A DNA stretch of 64,000 bases from Silene conica (lineage: Eukaryota > Streptophyta > Magnoliopsida > Caryophyllales > Caryophyllaceae), in NCBI GenBank assembly GCA_029255685.2, contig CM055317.2, positions 71,661,460 through 71,725,459 of the forward strand, written 5' to 3'. Shown here in pieces: positions 46,065 through 58,000 of the stretch. The first letter of the stretch is position 1; each line of letters opens with the position of its first letter. A program made the position numbers and the translations under genes. Below the pieces are notes generated by a model. That model saw nothing but the letters and a program-made list of their open reading frames with translations. It had not been told where the DNA came from and did no database searches.

Positions 46065-47944
46065 GTAATCGAATAAGATACCTCATGATACAACCTCGGA
46101 CACGTGGTAAAAAAATCGGCTAAAAAATAAAGGTGGCCGCAACGACCACCCGAACGGTTCAAATTGAAGTGTATAATACACGATTTTTAGGCCCCATGGG
46201 GTCCCGAAATAAAAATGTATACAAACTGCATGGATGGTTAGTCGAGTCAGATGAAGCGAAGACCAAAAATTTAACAAACATCAACGGAGGACATTTGAGG
46301 TTGCTGATGTGGTATAAACTAGTTTCGGCCGAAAATCGGATAAACATGTTTGGAAATGTAATCGAATAAGATAACTCATGATGAGACCTTAGACATGTTA
46401 GGTAAAACGGTTGAAAAAGAAAGTTGGCCCGCAACAGCCACTTGAACGGCTCAAATTGAAGTGTATATAATACACGGTTTTTAGGCCCAAGGGTAATAAA
46501 AAAAATGTATGAAATCGCACGGTTGGTTAATCGGGTAAGATTAATCGGGCACAAAAAAATTCAAAAACAACGGAGGACATTTGAGATTGTTGATGTGCCA
46601 TAAATCAGTTTCGGCCAAAAATCGGATAATTGGGTAAAAATTGATGTATAATGCTTTTTTCGATATTTAGTCGAATAAAGTACTTCATGATGTGACCTCG
46701 GACACGTGGTAGGAAAATCGGCTGAAAAAAAAAGGTGGCCCGCAACGACTACTCGAACGACTCAAATTGAAATGTACTATAAGACACGGTTTTTAGGCCT
46801 TAGGGGTCCCGAAAGAAAAACATATGAAATTTGTCGGATGGTTACTCGAGTCAGATAAAGCAGGCACACAAATTTTCACACACAAGGTCGACATTTGAGG
46901 TTATTGATGTGTTATAAACCAGTTTCGGCCAAAAATCCGATAAGCGTATAAAAGTGATGTGTAGTTGTTTTTCGGGTATAAAATCGAATAAGATAACTCA
47001 TGATGCAACCTCGGACACGTGGTAGGTGAACCGGCATAAACATAAAGGTAGCCCGCAACGACCACTTGAACGACTCAAATTGAAGTCTATACATGATTTT
47101 TAGGTCGTAGGGGCCAGAATAAAAATTATGAAAATCGCACGGGTGATTAGCCGAGTCAGATAAAGCAGACACAAAAATTTTCAATAAAAGCAGAGGACAT
47201 GAGAGGTTGATGATGTACTATAAACCAATTTTGGCCGAAGATCGGATAATCGTGTACAATTGATGTATAATTCTTTTTTGGATATGTAGTCAAATAAGAT
47301 AACTCATGATGCGACCTTGAACACGTGGTAGGAAAACCGTCTTAGAAATAAAGGTGGCCCGCAAGGGCCAACGACCACCTGAACGACACAAATTGTAATT
47401 TATAATACACGATTTTTAGGTCGTCAGGGTCCCGAAATAGAAATGTATGAAAATCGCACGGGGGATTACTCAAGTTAGATAAAGCGAGCACAGAAATTTT
47501 CAAAAAAATGGAGGACATGTGAGGTTACCGATGTGCTATAAACCAGTTTCGCTCGAAGATCGGATAATTGTGTAAAATTGATGTATAGTTCTTTTTTGGG
47601 ATACGTAATCGAATAAGATAACTCATGATGCGACCTTGAACACGTGATAGGAAAATAGGCTTAAAAATAAAGGTGGCCCGCAAGGGCCGCATCGACCACT
47701 CGAACGGCTCAAATTGAAGTTTATAATACATGAGTGTTAGGTCGTCGAGGACCCGGAAAAAAATGTATGGAAATCGCATGGGGGATTTCTCGAGACAGAT
47801 AAAGCAGACACAAAAATTTTAAAAAAAAACGAGGACATATGAGGTTGCCGATGTGCTATAAACCAGTTTCGGCTAAAGTTCGGATAATCGTGTAAAATTG
47901 ATGCATAATTCTTTTTTGGAAATGTAATCAAATAAGATATCTCA
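46065..47944. repeat. Satellite array, six monomers of ~293-320 bp
   Basis: Monomers start at the AATCGAATAAGATA motif at about 46067, 46360, 46671, 46983, 47289, 47607 and 47927 (the last cut by the Copia element). Each carries ACACGTGGTAGG, GTGGCCCGCAACGACCAC, AATTGAAGTGTATAATACAC, GAGGACATTTGAGG and CTATAAACCAGTTTCGG in order. Monomers differ by point changes and small length changes, so the array is not recent. The family is not one I recognise. Confidence 0.93.
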
Positions 47945-50837
47945 TGTTGCCACTATTGGAACACTTAGATTGATGATGACAAGCCCTTGTGTTATTCTAG
48001 GTTGCACAAAAACGGATACAGACACGAAACGGACACGGGACACGACACTCCGATTTTTTCAGGACACGGGACTGGGCAAAAAAAAGTCAATATACATATT
48101 AAAATAAAGGGAATTTAAAGTTCATTACAACTAACATCTAAACTTTGGTCATTTGAAGGTAACAAAGTCATAAAATGACAACCAATACTAATGTCTTATA
48201 CGTCAATATCAAATATGTCTTATAAAATAGAAAATACAAATTTAAATAAACATTCAAGTCTTATAAAATAAATAAATAAAAAGCATGAATGATTTAAGGT
48301 TCCAAATTACAAACACCATCAAGTAGGCCTGTGCATAATTTGATTCAGACCGGAATTGGACCGGCTGAAGCTTATTTCTAATTTTTTTTACTGGGCTTAA
48401 AATATTGGACTAGGTTAAGTGATATTTTTCTCCTTACCAACACAAATTACACGCCGCTCTATTCTTCCCTCATTCTATTCTTCTAGTCTCTTCTTATCTT
48501 CTTCCTCTCTAAAAGAATAAACCCCTCAAATGCATAATCTGAATTCACAATAAACCGTTCGCAACATATAAATCAGCAAACTTACAAACTTTTCTTTTAC
48601 TTATTAGCACTATAATCTAATAAATAATACTTACACAACTACACAAGTCTCGTATAAGACTAGGAGAGAGAAGGAGGCGGCGGTCGGAGATGATAGGTGG
48701 CGACCGGCGAGGGTGAGGGGCTGCGACAATGACGAGTGAGGACTGTGTAATTGGGGTTTTGTTTAGAATGAATTAGGTTTGCAATTAGAATGAGTTAGTG
48801 AATCAGAAATAAGAAACGGGGGTTTTGTGATTTTGTTCATATTGGACGTGTCCTAGGGAAACGGACCGTGTCCGTCATAAAAAAACCGTGTCGGACACGC
48901 TTGGCTCTAAAAAAACCGGCGACATGGTTTTTTGAGTGTCTGACACTTTTGGAGCCGTCTCCCTGGCGTGTCCATGTCTGACACCGTATCGGACACGCGG
49001 AGGCCAAATTTTAGCCGTCCGTGCAACCTAGGTGTTATTTGATTGTTTGCTCTTAGTATTTTGCCTAGTGATTGAAGCAAAACAAGTGGACTAGCAACCA
49101 AAACAAATCAAATCGACATCCACGAAGATTCAAACATGATCAAAGAAGAGGAATACGAGACAAGAACAATTACATCTCCCTGAGCCTTTGTCAATGTTGT
49201 AATAGTAAGTGCAACATTCATATTATCGTCAAGTTTCAGCCTAGTCGTGCAACAATTTGCTGAATTGCTGCACCTGATACCGTATGGAGTATTTTCCAAA
49301 TAAAAATTAGAGTAAATTAGATTTTACTCCCTTTTGAAATAAAAATTTTTAAAATTTGAACAAGCCTAAATTTGAACAATGGGACACTTTGACGAATAAA
49401 CCGAAATGGACAATGAGACATTAGTTATGGGTAGGAGGAGTATAAATGTTATATTTATAAGTAATATAAGTTTTAATATGCGAGATTAAAATTAGTTGAT
49501 TATACGATAATTAATTATATTCTCCTGCCATATTTATATATATGTTAAATTATAATATTGGATAAGTCTCGAAAAATCGGTATTCCGACTCTTATTTATT
49601 TCAGTCGAAATACTTGAATATTTCGGTATATATATTATGATTTACAAGATATAATATATAAATATAACAACTTCCAAAAATATCTTCCGACAACTTATAA
49701 AAGAGGTTTTATATAAGTTGGATTTCTTGAGATTGAAAACTTGTTAATTGAGCCGTGTAAGTATACTACTTATGCCGAGTTTCTCATAAGATTATTTCCA
49801 CCGGAATTCTTTATATATTATCAGTAATATAGGGTTCTCAAAACTAGCACAAAAATAAAAATAAAAACGTGAGGCTTGCGGCTGAAACGTGTTCGAGTGA
49901 CATATTTATTGGATCATCTTGGGTGCAATTGGTAGGAGAATTTCAGCATACTAGGTTATTCTTAGGCCAAAGGCCAAGGTTATTTCTTACCTTCTTATAT
50001 CGATTTAGTTACTTTTATAGCATTCATATTAAAGTTAATTTTGATATAATCTTTCTTTATGACATTAATACGATTAATCTGATTATGAAATATACAATAT
50101 TTCCTACAAGTGGTATCAGAGCATAGGCTTCAAACTTGTTTTAATATGTATGTTCTTAATTTTTCATATGATGTTAAATCGTTTCTTAATTTTCTTAATC
50201 TAAATCGATAAATTCTTAATCTTTGGCGCTACATTGGTTAGTTTAAAAGTTAAATTGACTTGGTTTATATGATTTATTTGTTGATATAATAAAGATTGAA
50301 TCAACACAATATAAATCGATTTTTATACGATAAAAATCTTCCCCGAAAATTTTGATTATTACATTTGTTATATGATAATTAATGTATTAATGAAATTTGT
50401 TTGTTTTTGTTTATTATATGATAATGAATGAAAAAAATTTTGGGCCAAAAATTTTAAGAATCGAAAAAAAAATAATAATCACCGTTCTTTTTTTCTTTCA
50501 GTCGATTTTTTTTGTGAAAGGTTAGAGTTTTGTGTTTCGTTGAAAAAATAGTGTTCTTTGAGTGTAAACAACATTCTAAACTAGACTGTAACAAGGTTGT
50601 CGTTTTTAAGCCAAATTCGAACGTTTCGCTTGCTTTCCAGGCCGTTTTACATAAAAACAAATTGTTTTTTGAAAAGTTTTCCGGAAAGTTGTTTTTGGAA
50701 AGTCTTTCATAAATCCTTATGTTTGGCCGAATTTATTGGTTTCTTTTATCAATTTAATTTAATATCGTAAATTGTTTATGATATTTATTTTATTGCTTGA
50801 TACCTTATTATTTTAAATTGTTTAGAATAATAATAGA
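47945..50837 (+). mobile_element. Incomplete Copia LTR retrotransposon (5' LTR, primer site, leader), fossil
   Basis: The LTR runs from TGTTGCCACT at 47945 to ...TTTCCTACA at 50108, interrupted by a hAT-like element. It contains the TTGATGATGACAAG phrase common in plant Copia (SIRE/Maximus-like) LTRs. Two bases later the primer-binding site TGGTATCAGAGC (50111-50122), complementary to initiator Met tRNA, is intact. An AT-rich leader follows to about 50837, where satellite sequence returns. Protein-coding parts and a second LTR are absent, so the copy is broken. It entered after the satellite array formed and before the hAT-like insertion. Confidence 0.82.
47997..49031. mobile_element. Non-autonomous hAT-like element, 1,035 bp, 8-bp TSD
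   Basis: The inverted ends CTAGGTTGCAC (47997-48007) and GTGCAACCTAG (49021-49031) are perfect. They are flanked by an exact 8-bp target duplication GTGTTATT (47989-47996 and 49032-49039). Subterminal zones are rich in GGACACG/CGTGTCC motifs on both sides, inverted relative to each other. No transposase is encoded. It is inserted in the Copia LTR. Confidence 0.93.
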
Positions 50838-50931
50838 TGGCACATAAAATTTCAAAAGCAACGGAGGACATTTGAGGTTGCTGATGTGCTATAAACCAGT
50901 TTCAGTCGATAATCGGATCAGCGTGTACATG
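50838..50931. repeat. Satellite fragment beyond the Copia remnant
   Basis: ACGGAGGACATTTGAGG...TGATGTGCTATAAACCAGTTTC matches the last third of the ~310-bp monomer. It shows that the array once continued past the Copia insertion. The monomer phase does not match the left junction, so sequence was lost. Confidence 0.85.
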
Positions 50932-51663
50932 TAGGGATGGCAGTGGGTCGGGGACCCGACTCAGACCCTTAGGGTCAGACCCTAACGGGTCGGGTATGAG
51001 TCTGAATATTTGAGACTCACTCGGGTATTAGTCGGGTATGGGTCTTATATAAAAACTTCGGGTCCGGGTCTTGGTGTGTTGGGACTCTATCCGACCCTTA
51101 GACCCTTATATTTATTTAAAAAATACACATATGAACGTCAAAAGCCCATATACCACACGACATTATTAGTTATCATTATTATCTACACACATATCCAAAT
51201 ATTCATCAACAATAATGAGGAAATTAATGAAAATGAAGTTTGGCTACTTAGTAAATGATACTCCCTCATATTCAGTTTTTCTTCATCTTTCCTATTTTAG
51301 AAACTTTTTTCTTATTTTATTCATTTCTCTGTCATTTTATCAAACCGCACCCAACTATTTTACTCCATTTTCTTCCCTTTTTTAATGTTTGTAGCCCATA
51401 ATTTCTTATTTAATTCCTAATTATTCAGCCATCTATCTATGAGGGACTGAGGGAGTATAATTTAGGGAAAAATTGTTTAGTTAAAAAAAAAAACAAACCC
51501 TAAGGTAAACCCTATCCAGACCAAGACTCTCCGAGTCGGGTATGGGTCCTCTAATTTCAGACCCTTTAGGGTATAGGTATGGGTATGAGTCGAATATGGG
51601 TCCAAGGTATGTGACTCAGGGTCAAGTCCAGATCTTGTTGGACCCTACCCATTGCCAACCCGT
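50932..51663. mobile_element. hAT-like non-autonomous element with TAGGGATGGCA ends
   Basis: The left end TAGGGATGGCAGTGGGTCGGG and the right end CCCTACCCATTGCCAACCCG are imperfect inverted repeats of a type common in plant hAT-like elements. Both subterminal zones hold GGGTCGGGTATGGGTC-like repeats. No coding sequence or clear target duplication was seen. A Stowaway MITE is nested inside. Confidence 0.7.
51261..51456. mobile_element. Stowaway (Tc1/mariner) MITE, 196 bp, TA target
   Basis: It starts CTCCCTCATATTC and ends GACTGAGGGAG, flanked by TA on both sides (51259-51260 and 51457-51458). CTCCCTC ends, the TA duplication and the size fit Stowaway. It sits in the middle of the hAT-like element at 50932-51663, so it is the younger of the two. 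Confidence 0.88.
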
Positions 51664-52005
51664 ATTCCTTTATTAATTCCCAATTATTCATCCATTTTGA
51701 GCAACCGTATTCCTTTATATTTCAGCAGTTTCTTCAAAAATCATTATATATTACATTTGTCGTCAAGACCAAAAATACCCTGATACTTGGGTAACTTAGA
51801 ACTAAAATCTAAAACAGTCGTCAATGTATCGATGATGAAGTGTTGCGTAAATAACGTTGTCAAGAGCGAGCACTCGTGTGGGTATATTTGTAGATCTGTT
51901 GACAATTGACCTGACACAGTGTGCAACCCGAGACTGCAGCTTCAAACCCGTCTGACCCAAAACTTGACCTGGATCCAGGAAAATGACCAATCAAAATAAC
52001 CCATA
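51664..52005. other. 3' flank of BMS1
   Basis: Unique-looking sequence between the repeat nest and the BMS1 stop codon. It probably contains the BMS1 3' untranslated region (minus strand). No gene or element was recognised. Confidence 0.5.
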
Positions 52006-55000
52006 CTAGTCTTGGGATGTACGCCTTTTCTTTAGAGCCTTGCCCTCTTCACGGTATCTTTCTTTCCGCTCCTTCTTCTGTAGCCTTTCACGAATCTCTG
52101 CTTCTTTGGCCTTCTTTGCTTGATGCTCTTTTCTCTTTTCTGCTTCCTTTTGTTTCCGCTTCTTTTCCTGTACAATAAACATGGTTGAGTACCGTTTAAT
52201 TAGTTTTTTTTGGCAAGGACCGTTTAATTAGTTAAAACGCAGACTTTCCAAATATATTACCAAACATTAAATGAATATTTACTTGATACTCCATAAGATG
52301 TCATTTCTGTTAGAGGCTTAAGCTGAAAGCAAAACGTACTTAAGAAAAAACAAAAACGCTGACATTACGATTATACGTGTATGGTCCACGTCATATTCTT
52401 AATATGCCAAAAACCACTATTGTACATATTTTGAAAGAATTATGAACGAATTGGAATATTGAACATGCTTTCCAGAAGACATGAAAAACAAGTCGGGAAG
52501 TTCGAGAAGTTAATCGAAGTATATACATTGTTTAAATAGCAGTAACTTAAGTTTCCGAAGGGCTAGCTAGAAAGACCCAGATAGCCCATTTGTTTTCCCA
52601 AACCAAATTCAACCACCCATTTACTTTTGTGCGGTTTTCGAAGAAAATTGACAGTAAATTTCTTCATTTATACATAGAGTATATCTTTATTTTACAAAAA
52701 TACAGTTTAATTTTATGAATGACTTCATAATAAATGTAAATATGCTAGTTTCATCTTTCAAAGTTCCACACTTTTTACTATATTTACGGTGAAAATTTTA
52801 GGGTTTGACCTTCAAGAAGTAAATGGGTATAGTGAGGGAACAAGAATTTTGTGGCCAAAGGGGTTGAACGTCGACATTCTTAGGTTTGTGTTGAGAACAC
52901 ACAAAGTTAGTTTGCAAATGGCCCGAATAAAAGTTAAATTGTCCTGGATTGTTCCAAAACAGGTCCGCCTATGGTCACCTACTCACCTACTCACCTCTAG
53001 CATAAAGCAAGACATCATCCACTGTCCTATTGACTCGCTAACAGATTTGGACAGTAGCATTTAAGAAGTCATACCTTTTCATGACGCATAAGCTGGATAT
53101 GTTGCAGTAGCTTGCTGACTCTTCGTTCACTCGGTTCTGGAACAACAGCAATTCTATTTCCACCCCGGTTTCTTTTCTTCGGGATATCTTTCGGCTTTGA
53201 TGAAAACGGAAGGTCTCGCTCTAATGCCTTGGGGATGGAGAATTTATTAAATACCTTTTTCTTTCTCTCAATTTTCTGCAATCGATCACAACCGGAAACA
53301 GTATAAAAGATTCAGTTACAACATCAAAGCCTTGGTCCCAAAATGGTTTCAGGTCGGCCGACATGAATCATCCTTTAGATAAAAAAAAAAAGATGAAAAG
53401 GGAATGGGACAAGAAACATAATAGAATATCCCATGTTTTTCTACCTTGTACTCAGAATCTTTGTTGACTGGCACTGAAAGATTCTGCTCGTTTCTTAGCT
53501 GTCCGACAGTTTTCATTCCTTCCCAAATTTGATCACGAGGTTGCAAAGCAGTTGTCAATGGATTGAAAAACTTGGGGATGTCCACTGAAATCCACCCTTT
53601 CAAGTAAACAATATCACTCATGAGGATCTTATCCTCAAAGGTACACCTTGCGATTCCCCCGTCCTTTCCTTTTTGTCCAATAAGTTCATTTGCAGCCTAC
53701 AAAACCACAAAACCTATGGCATCAACTGAAAGCAAAATTCAAATTATACAGCATATTGATAAATCCAGTAAAGAACATGCTAAGTTTGCCTTTACCAGGT
53801 CTTGGAGTACCAGCTTAATCCCCAAGACCAGATAACTCTAGAAAAGGAGTTTAGCATAAACGTAAATGAGTATGAAAATTAAAAATCTAAGTTTAGAATT
53901 GCATGTAGTGCAAAAGCGAAGTTGAGACTTGGGAGCAAATTTGACCGGCTTACTTAACAATGATATAAGTTGCGAGAAATAAATACAAGGTAGTTTGAAG
54001 AAGGGGAAAAAATAGGATAGAATTAAAAGTAAGATAAATATAAGGTAGATGGCTTCCCCAGAAATCAACAGACCATTTCCTAAAGATAGTGTGCTAGTGT
54101 CTTAGAACATCAAGTATGTTAGAGGGACTATATCAGTGTAAACGTTACCTTCTTTACTCTTCCACGAATTCCACTAGCAGTTCGAATTGTTGCACCTTCA
54201 TATCTAGCTACTTCAAGATCTGAAGTAAACATATCCTTAATGAAAGCCGTCTTTTTGAATATTTTTTGAGGATAACCTGTGAGCTTAATTTTCTTCTTTA
54301 TCTGAGCGGCGTGATTGAACTCCAGTACCACAGCAGTTGCTGTAATTCTAAATGAAGCCTGAGCAATTCCATGACAAAAGAAAAGAGGAAGAGGAAAAAA
54401 GAAAAATCAAAGCACAATCAAGCTATGTTACTCTGACACTAGTGTCACTTAACTGCCGTGTCGCGTGTCAAACACGTCCTTCGACACTTCAATTTAGACC
54501 ACAAAATAGGAAAATTCACCCAAAATAGCCGTGTCCGACACTCCCAACATGTGTCAGACACCATGTCAGAGAGTCCGAGTAACACAGCAATCAGGTATAC
54601 TAAAAACTAGTAAATAGTCCAACATTTCACAAAGAACTGAGTAGCAAACTACCAATCTAAACAATCTTCAAAGAATTATTTCCTAATGTTCCTTTTATTT
54701 CCCTTTCTCTTCCGTCTCCTGATCGCTGATCTTTAAAATGACGAAAGGTAAAAACCACTGATCAAGACACAAAATATAGCGAAGTGCTGTAGTGGAATTT
54801 TGATGACAAAAGAAAAAAAAAATCAAGGTAAATAGCTTGTGTGGCTTGTATTCAAAGTGAGTGTACTCATAAGTCATAGAGAAGGTTGAAATTCCGGCCC
54901 AAACACCTGCCCAAGGGAAATATCTTATAGGGCAAAAAGAAAGCTAACCTGTTTGTTAGATAGGTTCTGTATAGCAACAACTCCAGTATTTGGAGGAGCA

Positions 55001-58000
55001 AGAGGGCCATAAAACATTGCAAGACAGTGCATATGTTCAGGGGTGTACTTCAGCATACGGAGCCGTGAGTTGGAATCCTCAATTGCATAGACAGGTAAGG
55101 TCTGGTAGCGTCTCCATCCCATAGAGACAATAATTGGGTCCCTTGTCTTCAGAACTTTCTTATGCCATCTATGACGCTTTATCCTGGCCTGTAAGCGACA
55201 ATCGAGGAAAACATGAACGTTTAAATAGATGTATGTTCAGTCACATATGTATGCCTATGCCCTTTTCATTCCGAAAAAACTGCATCAAGGGTTCCCGCAA
55301 TTGCGGGCAAGGCAGAATTTATTTGTACAGAACTAAGATTCCTGAACAAAATACAGGTATGACAGAAAAGGGCGTTGCGTATCTTGAATGCAACAAATTG
55401 AACATGTAGTGTACTGAACGACTACAAATTGAATATGTAGCTAAGTATCTTGAATGCAACAAAATTGAATATGTAGTGTACTGAACGACTACAAATTGAA
55501 TATGTAGTGTACTGAACATGAACAAAGGAGGGTAACTATGTCTTTACAGACCTGCATGTATCCAACATTCTCCTCAGCGAGACTTATTCCTCCCACAAGG
55601 ATAGGATAGTGGGGATCAAAATATTCCACCATCTCATAAGGAACACCGTGAATTTCCAATCTGACATATGTCCCTGTCTTAAAGCCCTCTATTTCTATCC
55701 TCATATCTTCATCTAGATCATTCAGCTCAATTAGATTCATTTGCTGTCGAAGCTCAACTTCCTCTTTCAGCTACAAATGCAGAGACAGATGTTAGTGCCA
55801 GGTTACGGTTAATAACTTCAAAAATCCAAATTAAGATTAGTCTATAAGAGAATGCCGTAAAATTCACCTTATCATAGTGATCACCTTCACCAGTATTATT
55901 ATGATCAGACTTTGGTGCAGTTTCTTTATCTGCATCGTCATCGGTTACTCCAGATCCATTGTATGTAATTACAAATTAAGGTAAACACTAACAAATCCAT
56001 TATATTAGTTCAGCAGAAGCATTTTAAAACAGAACTTGAATGACGCCAGATTTTTAATACCAAGCGGCATATTTAAACCCCGCTCAAACAAATACAACCA
56101 AACACAAAGGAAATAATGTTTAAGGAGATCAAATCATTTTGAGTTAATCCCTAACAATAAAAGTATTCTTAAGGGTATGGGCGGAGAGCATATGGTTCAT
56201 CTCCATCTAAATATTATATATACAACAAAGTTAAGTGCAAGCAGGAGAAAATATAAAAATAATGGCAAATCTGTGAGAAGTGCCTCATGCATAAAGAAAG
56301 ACATTTCAAGCAAATAATAGAAGAAATCATTAAAGTGTGAGCAATTTAGAATAAAAACTGAAAAAGGATATTGTGCATCAAACTTTGCACGAAGCGCAAG
56401 CTTTTTTAGCTTCCGCATTTCAATTGCAGCTTCATCTTCATTCTGTTTTGCGCCGCTGTCCCCAGTCAAGTTGATAGCGTCAAGTTCACCCATTTCTACA
56501 TCTTCAAAATCGCCAAATTCATCATCATCATCACTGTTAGCCTCAGATTCATGAGCTCTTTGACCAGCTTTAGACCAATCTCCAGTGACAAATCGATCTC
56601 GAATGCTTTCCACAAGCTCATCATCTTGCCAGTTCTTAAAACTGGTAGTACTGGCAAATTTTGAGCAATCATCATTATCAAAACTTCCGGCATCGACATC
56701 ATCTGCCAGTTTCTGTTCAAAATATAAAAAGGAAAGGCTTGTCAAACATTTGAACATGCTTCGCCCAAGGAAGAAGCCAGTTAATAATCTGATAAAAAAC
56801 ACATGTGGCATTCATAAACAAACCTTTGTTCTTTCCCCTTTTGGTCTGAAAAAATCATCGCCTCCTTCATCATCACTGCTTGCTTGGGTTTCAGTTATAT
56901 CAGGAGTGGAATTTGATGTGGATTTCCCATACACAATCTGCATGAGATTACTATTCTGTCTGGAGACTGTTCGTTCCAACAAGGAATCTCTCCATCTAGA
57001 AGCGTTTACAGCATCTTCTTCTATGAGAATGGACAAATTTTAATAGAGGAAGACACAAGGCCAAAAGATATGCAGCCCAAAACAGACAAACAAAAGATCA
57101 TGTCCCTTAAATTATTATGAAAGGCACGAATTCGGAAATATCAAACTATGAATCAATGAGTTAGCTTTGATTACCCTAGTTTATCGATCAAAGCAGGGAG
57201 CTTGGCTCAACCAATTCCTTCATTTAGTAGTCCAGAACTCCCATTTAGTTAATCAGAATCATTAACTATATCGTGTATGGGAACTTCCATTAAAAAAAGA
57301 ACAAAATAGAAATCATTCTCACATTACAAAACAACCTTTGTACAGTTATAATAACAGTAGATATGGTTTCTAGCCTTTTCATAATATCAAAACCCCTCAT
57401 TTAATGCTAGAACACTCCCTGATCGATATACACTGGCAGAATCATGTTCTGATAAAGGATAATATGAATACAATTATGAAGCAGTGAAGGATGAGTTATG
57501 TATACTAAGAAACTTGTCATACCTTCATCATCCTCATTGTCCTCAAAATCATCTAAACCAGATTTTTCAGCTAGTTGACCGTCATCAACCCCATCACTGC
57601 CATCTGTCTCATCATCTTCCCCATCACTGCCATCTTCCTCATCATCAACATCATCATCATCTCCATCTTCATCAGAAAGCTTCAATGAACAATTAAAAGA
57701 ACGTAGAGATGATTACCAAGCAACACAGCTATGCATTTAACTTTTACTTTGATCCTAAAATTCAGAATTAAAATGTCCCTCTGTGCATTAAATTAAAAAA
57801 TAACTCCACGGTACAAACTGACACCAGACAAAGAGCAGTCATGCACGCTGAATTTTTTTCCTAACACATGCAGTACCATATTCATACAATTAACTAATTA
57901 AAGAAAAAAATTACAGCATGTCAGTGCAATAGTCTGTACATACTAACCAAGAGAAGGTACAATGTACCTAAGAATCTAAGACTTCTTTTTTCTAATGTAC

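Noticed and set aside
45902-46554. Minus-strand open frames of 86-131 codons near the CACTA right end and first following monomers
   Set aside because: They cross the transposon end and satellite monomers, have no start context or domain, and monomer lengths are not constant multiples of three. Kept only as a low-interest note.
52789-53064. 91-codon + strand frame in the last BMS1 intron
   Set aside because: It lies wholly inside an intron plus exon edge on the opposite strand, with no recognisable protein features.
56585-57043. 152-codon + strand frame
   Set aside because: It is antisense to the acidic BMS1 exons, an expected artefact of GAN-rich codons.
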